36,245 nucleotides of DNA from Streptococcus sp. GTDB lineage: Bacteria; Bacillota; Bacilli; Lactobacillales; Aerococcaceae. The stretch lies in NCBI GenBank assembly GCA_015264885.1, contig JABZYY010000002.1:244-36488 (forward strand), given 5' to 3'. Shown in pieces: positions 31,401 to 36,245 of the stretch. The notes under the pieces were generated by a model. The model ran no database searches. It was not told the origin of the DNA and was given only the letters and a program-made list of their open reading frames with translations. The position numbers and the translations under genes are program-made. Within the stretch, counting starts at the first letter, position 1; each line of letters starts with the position of its first letter.

Positions 31401-31540
31401 GTAATGTTTATTTAACAGGCTACGGGAACCACAATTTAAAAGCGTTATTTAATGATATTTATAAAAATATCCGTCAATTACACGAAGTAAAACAAACCAT
31501 AAGGAATTATAGTTATTCTGCATACGGGCCTATAAATTAA
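28400..31540 (+). CDS. Tail-associated protein (Tal), prophage endopeptidase-tail type
   Basis: 1046 residues. The first ~370 residues (ILFNKNEQTFDTYGLGELNV, EISRIVKDSSNIVKIYGQHISHKLEYM, LAKTLDYADRAWIEELELCDIVPIYY) form the gp27-like hub of the Prophage_tail family. Then coiled coil (KKEVDKQISDAQNSTKQAIA), a jelly-roll domain about 610-760 (NLIVNSQTMD ... IKEPMLVRG) that looks like a carbohydrate-binding module, and a C-terminal fibre (INLNPDGSVRINEGLLSVGEKTI). ATG overlaps Dit by four bases. Codon use changes sharply at about 30240-31070. Confidence 0.88.
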   Translation: MRPILFNKNEQTFDTYGLGELNVTKGTVTRERNGNYTLYAEIPVNDPMVAILEKEMKLKADAGLRTKNQTFEISRIVKDSSNIVKIYGQHISHKLEYMAIRNGTVLNGTAFNALSLWRGALIGDYRFDVWSDIQTSATTTLTIDKALNARLALGGVEGSILDIWGGEYEFDNMVVRLHKQLGRTAPTVLEYGRNILSAETDETIEDAYTSVLPFATYTPEKPEGDTSDSQPDPITVTIPENYVDSKYKALYAHRRIKVVDFSSEFNSDSKKKNIPTADKLRKLASDYMERNSIGKPKINTKIEYVDLAKTLDYADRAWIEELELCDIVPIYYPQIGLTDETAKVTTITYDFVNERNASVEFGEIGTNVRATMQSGLAGKVDEIAKAQQNFENSLPDYLLNAQGNKVWYNRPDDNIEHKVGDIWFEKNGLYDRMYIWNGSMWEKRIDTEDVDKVKKEVDKQISDAQNSTKQAIAQANAKAEEALKKAGTLTDTSKLSDQIKQQILASQDLTQKVTETLNQTDGGVIYNKIYQNIKNDFAEQNDIGWALGGINQKISKQTVEYQKLTETNKLYERIIGASETEAPDKLSRLVMSSEIFQTEVNNLVVSDNNLIVNSQTMDKNTVTGERPGVMITPQNGIFTIYARALTSFNWGGFTLPLYVPKILKGEVYTLGFKYKIMQKLDHEFCVTIKNHSQNKSVLLKIVANPETPVSTEWQEFQGTFQMTEDLEFDQVGNNPVFFYLVKNGYVQIKEPMLVRGPRTGSYKPSQFDEAYRSVEATRTQVTQLAGSWSVRNLNSAGDVLGAINLNPDGSVRINEGLLSVGEKTIIKDGVIKKSMIGKAQIGTAHIDEIDASKANLINVTAKNVATDGLTANIIRGGTLSSLNGVTDFDLQTGWIDMNKEAVGIRNRFEGKPMQFLIFGQGAINGVPCAYTQLMSNRNGQTGIEHTSVGIQIWNGRLGNNIQTAITFYGKTMDFIPNSLGEKVTINTEDRTMYGLKEITAGNVYLTGYGNHNLKALFNDIYKNIRQLHEVKQTIRNYSYSAYGPIN

Positions 31541-31554
31541 GAAAGGTAAAAAGG

Positions 31555-31788
31555 ATGGAAACAACAGATAAAATCATCAATGAACTAGCTGTACAACTAG
31601 CAAATAAGGCGATTGAGCAAGCAAATTACAAGATTTTTTATGATGAAGCGCAAGAAAAACTTGTAGAAGTGCAAACACAGCTTGGACAAGCACAAGTACA
31701 ACTTGAACGCGTCAATAAAGTTTTAGAAAAAGATGAAGCTTTAAAAGAACTTTTTGACGAAGTAGCAAACAAATTAGAAGAGGAATAA
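31555..31788 (+). CDS. Small coiled-coil protein (77 aa)
   Basis: METTDKIINELAVQLANKAIEQ, then EKLVEVQTQLGQAQVQLERVNKVLEKDEAL: helical heptads throughout. Lies between Tal and the DUF1366 gene, where streptococcal phages usually have such a protein. GAAAGGT precedes ATG. Unknown role, perhaps a fibre-associated helix bundle. Confidence 0.75.
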   Translation: METTDKIINELAVQLANKAIEQANYKIFYDEAQEKLVEVQTQLGQAQVQLERVNKVLEKDEALKELFDEVANKLEEE

Positions 31789-31795
31789 AAGATAT

Positions 31796-32410
31796 ATGGA
31801 ATTTAAAGTAATTAACAAATACTTGCAAGAAAAAGGGCGTACATTCGTAGCGATCCGACAAGAAAACCCTTATACAGTCTTTGAACGTGTTTTAATCGGT
31901 GATCGTCTGGATGAAACAGATGAATCATTGATTAAAGCGGTATTGGGGCAAGTTTCAACCGAGTTAAACCCGGCTGAAGGTGTAAAGAAACTTCAGGAGG
32001 ATTTGCACAAACAGGCGGAAAGCTATGAAGAAAAACTAGCTGAAAAAGACGCTAAAATTGCAGAAGTAAAAGCCGTGGCGGATTGGGCAGTGCTGGCACG
32101 GGTGACTGACGTAGATAACCCGCTAGATCCGACAGTCTTTAAGCGTGGTTTGGAACTGGTTGATCTTGGTCAAACCGGCAAGACTTACCAACCACAAGAA
32201 ATCTTTGTGGTGGAAGATCCAAACCATACCGAGAAATTCAGCGAAGGCAAGCGCGTCATGATTCAAGTAACTGAACCGTTTACTTACCAAGGCGAAACAC
32301 TTGAGCAATTGGAATCATTGTACCAAAACGGAAAACTCGGAATTTGGAAGTGGACAGAGCCAAAGCAACCGCAAGCGTCGGGCGATCTTGAGACTCAACC
32401 GGTACAATAA
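31796..32410 (+). CDS. DUF1366 family phage protein
   Basis: 204 residues. N-terminal FKVINKYLQEKGRTFVAIRQENPYTVFERVLIGDRLDETDESLI is the DUF1366 pattern; a coiled coil (LQEDLHKQAESYEEKLAEKDAKIAEV) follows. The C-terminal part (VFKRGLELVDLGQTGKTYQPQEIF ... LGIWKWTEP) resembles small carbohydrate-binding-like modules found in phage fibre proteins. Typical position just before the holins. Confidence 0.8.
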   Translation: MEFKVINKYLQEKGRTFVAIRQENPYTVFERVLIGDRLDETDESLIKAVLGQVSTELNPAEGVKKLQEDLHKQAESYEEKLAEKDAKIAEVKAVADWAVLARVTDVDNPLDPTVFKRGLELVDLGQTGKTYQPQEIFVVEDPNHTEKFSEGKRVMIQVTEPFTYQGETLEQLESLYQNGKLGIWKWTEPKQPQASGDLETQPVQ

Positions 32411-32440
32411 CCATCACTTACACTAAAGGGGGTGATGGAA

Positions 32441-32842
32441 TTGGACTTATTGGCATTAGTTGACAAGTTGACTCCCGTTCTGGTCGTCATCATTCCAAGC
32501 TATTTTTCCTTTAAAAGTACAAAAAGCACTAAAGAGGCTGACAAACGTCTTGAGGGGCTATCGAGCAAAATCGATAGCCTCGAGAAGTCAGTCCAAACGG
32601 TCGAGGAGATCGGGAAAGATAATAATAAGAATTTGACGATCATCGGAAAAGGCTTGCAACGAATTCAACGTTTTCGATTGCAAGAAAATCTAAAAAATGC
32701 CTTGAAAAAAAGCTACACTAACCAACACGAGATCGAAGAAATTTCGAAGCTATACGAAAGCTACGTAGAGCTTGGGGGGAATGGTGCTATCAAAGTATTA
32801 TTCGAGCGATTTTTAGATCTTGAAATTAGAGAGGAAAAATAA
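32441..32842 (+). CDS. Single-span membrane protein of lysis cassette
   Basis: 133 residues from TTG 32441; upstream GTG and ATG at 32432 and 32435 lie inside the SD (AAAGGGGGTGAT). One N-terminal hydrophobic segment (LLALVDKLTPVLVVIIPSYF) is followed by a long coiled coil (LEGLSSKIDSLEKSVQTVEEI) and a helical tail. Its place directly before the holin suggests a holin partner or antiholin, but no family is recognised. Confidence 0.75.
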   Translation: MDLLALVDKLTPVLVVIIPSYFSFKSTKSTKEADKRLEGLSSKIDSLEKSVQTVEEIGKDNNKNLTIIGKGLQRIQRFRLQENLKNALKKSYTNQHEIEEISKLYESYVELGGNGAIKVLFERFLDLEIREEK

Positions 32843-32843
32843 A

Positions 32844-33173
32844 ATGGATCAAATTACAAACATCATCACAACGTCCGCAATGAGTATCTTTGTCGTCTTG
32901 ACTGGGGTCGTAGTTAAGGCCTTGAAAGATTACTTGCTGATTCGCGGTGGCAAGAAAGCCGTCCAAGTGGTCGAAATTTTGGCGAAGAACGCCGTCAACG
33001 CAACCGAGCAAGTGGCCGGAGCACTTGATATCCACGGAAAAGACAAGCTCGAGCATGCGAAAGTAAGTCTTATCGAGGCACTAGCAACGCACAATATTTA
33101 TTTGAGCGACGACGAAATGAATACCTTTATCGAAGCGGCCGTAAAAGCTGCTAACGATGAGTGGAAGAAATAG
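32844..33173 (+). CDS. Phage holin (LLH / phage_holin_6-like)
   Basis: 109 residues from ATG 32844 (GAGAGGA upstream; the TTG at 32820 is rejected for lack of SD). One membrane segment near the N-terminus (AMSIFVVLTGVVVKALKDYLLI), then the family's helical tail with VQVVEILAKNAVNATEQVA and HAKVSLIEALATHNI. Forms membrane holes that release the lysin. The amidase follows after 10 bases. Confidence 0.85.
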   Translation: MDQITNIITTSAMSIFVVLTGVVVKALKDYLLIRGGKKAVQVVEILAKNAVNATEQVAGALDIHGKDKLEHAKVSLIEALATHNIYLSDDEMNTFIEAAVKAANDEWKK

Positions 33174-33183
33174 GAGGCCCTCA

Positions 33184-33903
33184 ATGAGTAAAATTGAATC
33201 AAGTATTGCCCGTATGCGTCACTTGCAAGCGATCCCCGTTCACTATGACATGGGCGATCGTTACGGGAACGACGCAGACGGAGACGGACGTATCGAGTTC
33301 GATTGCTCGTCCGCTGTATCATACGCGCTCGAGATCAACTTAAACAACAACACAGAGACGCTTCAACAAGTGCTCCCAACGATCGGATATCCGAAGATTT
33401 TCGACGGGGTGGATGGCACTTTCGACGCTCGTCGTGGGGACGTGGTGATCTGGGCTCCGCGAGACGGATCAAGCTCTCTCGGATCATTCGGCCATATCTT
33501 GATTATGACGTCCGAAAATACCGCTATCCATTGTAACTATGGCATGGATGGCGTGAGCGAAAATGATTACAACTATATCTGGGATCTCAACGGTCGCCCT
33601 CGCGAGATTGTATTCCGTGAGAGTGGCACACCCGCACCCGCACCAGTACGAAGCGAATTCGATCGCGAGCTTGACGTGAATACACGCTTGAACAAGTCAG
33701 ACAAGCCATATTATGAAGGCACGCTCACAATTGACTATTACGTCGAAGCTGGCCCACGTATCGATAGCCAAGACAAGGAATTCTTGCCGGCCGGGACTCG
33801 TGTCCGCGTCTATGAGAAATTGAACGGATGGGCGCGAATCAATCATCCAGATAGCGCGCAATGGGTAGAAGATAAGTATCTCGACGATTGCGTGGATATG
33901 TAA
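33184..33903 (+). CDS. Endolysin: NlpC/P60-like amidase (Amidase_5) with SH3-like end
   Basis: 239 residues from ATG 33184 (TAGGAGG upstream). Catalytic Cys41 in GRIEFDCSSAVSYAL and the His-bearing GSFGHILIM fit Amidase_5-type phage peptidoglycan hydrolases. A proline linker (TPAPAPVRSEF) leads to a C-terminal SH3b-like wall-binding domain (TRLNKSDKPYYEG, LPAGTRVRVYEKLNGWARI). No choline-binding repeats are present, unlike many pneumococcal phage lysins. Cuts stem-peptide or amide bonds in the wall at lysis. Confidence 0.9.
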   Translation: MSKIESSIARMRHLQAIPVHYDMGDRYGNDADGDGRIEFDCSSAVSYALEINLNNNTETLQQVLPTIGYPKIFDGVDGTFDARRGDVVIWAPRDGSSSLGSFGHILIMTSENTAIHCNYGMDGVSENDYNYIWDLNGRPREIVFRESGTPAPAPVRSEFDRELDVNTRLNKSDKPYYEGTLTIDYYVEAGPRIDSQDKEFLPAGTRVRVYEKLNGWARINHPDSAQWVEDKYLDDCVDM

Positions 33904-33920
33904 CGATAGAGGAGGCCTGA

Positions 33921-34385
33921 ATGAATAGATTGAATTCTACAAATTTAAGGCAGATCGAGGGAGGGCGGATCGTCAAACAAGGCGATTCCGCGTCCCTTTT
34001 TGGTTTTGAGTTGTTAGACGAATATTGGAAGCCGGTCGAGCTAGAAGGCGAAAACGCGACAATCACGCTCGCGTCCCCAAAAGGCAAGGCCATTTTCCAA
34101 GGCGTTGTTACTAATTCAAAAGTTATGTTCCGAATTTCTAAAGCCCTTCCAGTTGAGAGCTATCTCGTTGAGGTATCATGCGGTGGGTACGTCTTCCCAA
34201 GCGATCAAAACGTCCGCGTTGACGTGATTCAATCTGCGGACGAGTACACGAGCGAGCAAGTCCTCGCACTTGTAAAGAACGACGTAAAAGAAGAGATCGG
34301 GAAGTTTATCAGAGAGCACCAAGAGAGCGGAATCGTGGAAGAATTCCCCGATCTGACGACTCTATACAATTTAGCTAAAATTTAA
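33921..34385 (+). CDS. Baseplate upper protein N-terminal-like (BppU_N)
   Basis: 154 residues. IVKQGDSASLFGFELLDEYWKPVELEGENATITLASPKGKAIF, SKVMFRISKALPVESYLVEVSCGGYVFPSD and the tail SADEYTSEQVLALVKNDVKEEI match the N-terminal domain of BppU from lactococcal and streptococcal phage baseplates, which attaches receptor-binding proteins to the tail tip. Unusually it lies downstream of the lysin. GGAGG precedes ATG. Shares the GC-richer codon style of the lysis genes. Confidence 0.82.
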   Translation: MNRLNSTNLRQIEGGRIVKQGDSASLFGFELLDEYWKPVELEGENATITLASPKGKAIFQGVVTNSKVMFRISKALPVESYLVEVSCGGYVFPSDQNVRVDVIQSADEYTSEQVLALVKNDVKEEIGKFIREHQESGIVEEFPDLTTLYNLAKI

Positions 34386-34396
34386 AAGGAGAAAAA

Positions 34397-34744
34397 ATGA
34401 GCTTAAACACAGAAAAACTCACACAATTCGCTCAAGCAGTCGGTACGGATATCAAGGATATCAAAACGCAACTTGCAAACAAGGCAGACAAGTCAGAAGT
34501 CGGTCAAGGTGGCATCACACAAGAACAACTTAACACTGCAATCGCTGGTGTTAAGACTGCCATTTTGGGTGAGGGTGTACCAGAAGAATTGGACACGCTC
34601 AAAGAAATTGCTGAAAAAATTTCGACCGGCAGTTCATCCGATGGCGCGATCGTTTCAAAAATGACCGAGCTCGGTCAGAAATTAACTGATTTAGAAAATA
34701 CTGACTTCGTACAAATTTACACCACGGCGAAAAACAGTCTCTAA
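34397..34744 (+). CDS. Tail fibre / baseplate linker protein (115 aa)
   Basis: LNTEKLTQFAQAVGTDIKDIK, then NKADKSEVGQGGITQEQLNTAI, ILGEGVPEELDTLKEIAEKIS and a coiled end. This matches repeat segments often found in the stalk of phage tail fibres. AAAAGGAG before ATG. Together with the flanking genes it forms a three-gene adhesion module; it probably trimerises as a shaft. Confidence 0.75.
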   Translation: MSLNTEKLTQFAQAVGTDIKDIKTQLANKADKSEVGQGGITQEQLNTAIAGVKTAILGEGVPEELDTLKEIAEKISTGSSSDGAIVSKMTELGQKLTDLENTDFVQIYTTAKNSL

Positions 34745-34757
34745 AAGGAGGCGCTGA

Positions 34758-35642
34758 ATGGATAAACTAAAAAAAGCAATCCAACAGATCGGCCGGGATA
34801 TTGGAGATATTCAAGGGAAACAAGCGTCCTCGTTGACGACGACAGAAGCGTACAAGATCTTTCCGACGTATGCGACGCTTCAAAGTCAGATGACGACTAA
34901 TATCAAGGACAAGCACTTGGAATTAGGACTTGACGCGCTGATTGATACCAAGCTCGCGAACGGTGGCGATCCCTTCGTCACCAAATCAAAACTTCCAGAC
35001 GTGACGCAGCTCGCTACAAAGAAGGATCTCGAGGCTATCAACCAAAGATCAGACACTCCGACGAATCAAAACGTCGCGACAGAGCTCAAAGGCCAAGGCT
35101 TCCCGTACAATCTAAACGCGGAGATCGGGACGACGTACATCGACACGACCGCGAAGAACGGAGCGGTGAAATGGATCAAAAAGACCGCGGGGACTGGTGC
35201 GGGAGCTTGGGCCGTCTTGTTTGGTGACGTGAAATATAAACCGAAAAATATCAGCTCAAATCAAACTAACGCTTACGTAGAATTTAGGCGCGTAAATTCC
35301 ACAGTAGAGATCGGTTTTGGCGGTTTGTCATGGGGTTGGTTTGGTATCGTGAGACGAGGCGCGCCCGGGTACGTTCCGCAAGGGTCAGACCGTGAGCGAA
35401 ATGTTGTAATCTTAAACGTCGGCGGTATACCCGTCGGTTTTCGTGCGACCAGCTCAAAACTGGGTATTATGACGAATGACAAGGGCAAGCGCCTTGGCAC
35501 TTTCTATCTAGGTGGGCCGGGTGACGGCAACCAGCTACGCTTACAATTCGATGATCCAGTCCCAACTGATAGAGATATCGGAGACTTGCGGTTTACTGAT
35601 ATGTCCTATATCACAGACGACCCGTGGCCGGAAACTTTATAG
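34758..35642 (+). CDS. Putative receptor-binding protein
   Basis: 294 residues. The helical N-terminus (KLKKAIQQIGRDIGDIQGKQ) would attach to the fibre; the centre holds GFPYNLNAEIGTTYIDTTAKNGAVKWIKK. The C-terminal ~130 residues (YVEFRRVNSTVEIGFGGLSWGWF ... LRFTDMSYITDD) are beta-rich with aromatic and glycine residues, like a phage RBP head. Last gene before the attachment site, followed by a terminator. Receptor unknown, likely a cell-wall polysaccharide. Confidence 0.72.
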   Translation: MDKLKKAIQQIGRDIGDIQGKQASSLTTTEAYKIFPTYATLQSQMTTNIKDKHLELGLDALIDTKLANGGDPFVTKSKLPDVTQLATKKDLEAINQRSDTPTNQNVATELKGQGFPYNLNAEIGTTYIDTTAKNGAVKWIKKTAGTGAGAWAVLFGDVKYKPKNISSNQTNAYVEFRRVNSTVEIGFGGLSWGWFGIVRRGAPGYVPQGSDRERNVVILNVGGIPVGFRATSSKLGIMTNDKGKRLGTFYLGGPGDGNQLRLQFDDPVPTDRDIGDLRFTDMSYITDDPWPETL

Positions 35643-35668
35643 AAACATATACATATAAGACACACAAA

Positions 35669-35697
35669 CCCCCTCTTTTTGAGGGGGCTTTTTTTAT
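35669..35697 (+). terminator. Late-operon terminator at right end of prophage
   Basis: CCCCCTC and GAGGGGG pair around TTTTT, followed by CTTTTTTTATT. Ends late transcription and shields the disrupted comG operon. Confidence 0.92.
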
Positions 35698-35700
35698 TGT

Positions 35701-35790
35701 GTTTATAACGGCAATTTCAAAAATTGTCTATTGTAACGGCAACCAACAAATTTACTATCCTTGATTGAAATGTTAGTTGTTTTGCTCATT
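35701..35790. other. Right attachment site region (attR)
   Basis: Phage DNA gives way to comGC coding sequence at about 35758-35790, beginning CCTTGATTGAAATG. Just inside the phage are two direct copies of TAACGGCAA (35706-35714 and 35734-35742), 28 bases apart, plausible integrase arm sites. The exact core cannot be set without attL, which is outside the window. Confidence 0.75.
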
Positions 35791-36039
35791 ATCAGCGTTC
35801 TTCTCTTGCTCTTTGTTCCGAACTTGACCAAGCAGAAAGATTCGGTAACAGATACAGGAAATCGAGCAGTCGTCAAAGTCGTGGAGAGCCAGGCTGAGCT
35901 CTATGAACTCAATCATCAGAATGAAAAAGCTAGTCTTTCTAAGCTTGTCGCAGAAGGACAAATCACTCAAAAACAAGCAGAAGCCTACCGTGCTCACTAT
36001 GTGAAGAATGCAGGTGATCACCGTGCGGTTGCAGATTAA
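35761..36039 (+). pseudogene. comGC: comGC (comYC) 3' remnant, disrupted by the prophage
   Basis: Codes IEMLVVLLIISVLLLLFVPNLTKQKD, then VVKVVESQAELYELN to AGDHRAVAD: the major competence pseudopilin from the Glu5 region onward. The leader, the prepilin-peptidase site and the first residues of the mature pilin are on the other side of the prophage. The TTG at 35761 has no SD. Without leader processing this fragment cannot enter the transformation pilus. Host gene, co-directional with phage late genes. Confidence 0.9.
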
Positions 36040-36245
36040 AGCTTTCACCCTTCTAGAGAGCTTACTAACTCTAGGTATCGTCAGTCTTCTATGTTGGCTG
36101 CTAGCTGGGTCAGTCCATCAAGCCTTTGGGCAGGTGGAAGAAACATTGTTTTTCTCGGAATTTGAACGGGTCTATCAGGAGACGCAAAAGATGAGTATTG
36201 CAAAAGAGGAGAGAGCTCTCCTTTCCATCGACCACGGTGGGGTTC
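36023..36245 (+). CDS. comGD: comGD pseudopilin, partial at window end
   Basis: Minor competence pseudopilin: the type IV pilin start IKAFTLLESLLTLGIVSLL, then FGQVEETLFFSEFERVYQETQKMS. The frame overlaps the end of comGC, as in other streptococci. Start is uncertain: GTG 36023, GTG 36014 or TTG 36029; GTG 36023 is eight bases after AGG. Intact as far as seen, but promoterless unless transcription passes the terminator at 35669. Confidence 0.88.
   Translation, partial: MRLQIKAFTLLESLLTLGIVSLLCWLLAGSVHQAFGQVEETLFFSEFERVYQETQKMSIAKEERALLSIDHGGV

Noticed and set aside
23374..31540. PblA/PblB platelet-binding proteins
   Set aside because: Tape measure and Tal occupy the same positions as these, but no platelet-binding feature can be read from the sequence; ordinary tail roles explain them.

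Overview
The window is most of a temperate siphovirus-type prophage (long non-contractile tail, HK97-fold head) in a viridans-group Streptococcus. The host call rests on the right edge: the sequence leaves phage DNA inside a competence pilin gene. The C-terminal part of comGC (comYC) starts at about 35761 and comGD follows, cut by the window end. The closest species cannot be fixed from this; the ComGC text looks like the sanguinis/gordonii/mitis side of the genus. The left end of the prophage (integrase, attL, most of immA) lies outside the window. The first gene is the start of a leftward ImmA-like protease gene.

Layout. 1-650: leftward repressor and ImmA genes and a divergent control region with near-consensus promoters and palindromic operators. 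651-1623: Cro-like protein and antirepressor. 1648-3409: replication initiator with an internal iteron-like origin, and a DnaC-type helicase loader. 3422-7786: small early genes, Gp157, Erf annealing protein, SSB, a C5-cytosine methyltransferase and a RusA resolvase. 7776-9359: an LPXTG wall-anchored, MSCRAMM-like surface protein embedded in the early operon. 9360-12926: small genes plus a compact type I-like adenine methyltransferase with a half-size specificity subunit. 12927-14200: a mostly non-coding stretch, a broken gene, the ArpU-type late regulator and a candidate small RNA ending at a strong terminator. 14231-17325: HNH nuclease, probable cos region, small and large terminase, with a tRNA-Trp(CCA) gene between the terminase genes. 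17326-22766: portal, ClpP-like protease, capsid, connectors and major tail protein. 22841-31540: tail chaperones (with a -1 frameshift), tape measure, Dit and Tal. 31555-33903: small genes, holin(s) and amidase lysin. 33921-35642: an unusual extra module of baseplate/receptor-binding genes downstream of the lysin. A terminator and attR follow.

How it works together. The 125-residue repressor lacks a LexA-type self-cleavage domain, so induction probably runs through ImmA and the antirepressor. Early genes replicate and recombine the DNA, and two separate methyltransferases probably protect it from host restriction. ArpU then switches on the packaging, structural and lysis genes. Two recoding sites stand out: a +1 'shifty stop' (CCC TAA followed by a GC hairpin) at the end of the capsid gene, which would add a HeH-type domain that has no start codon of its own, and the classical A AAA AAG -1 slip in the tail chaperone. 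Three small genes carry interruptions (stops at 10432, 12496 and 13285), so this copy shows some decay. Insertion in comGC is expected to abolish the competence pilus while the prophage is resident.
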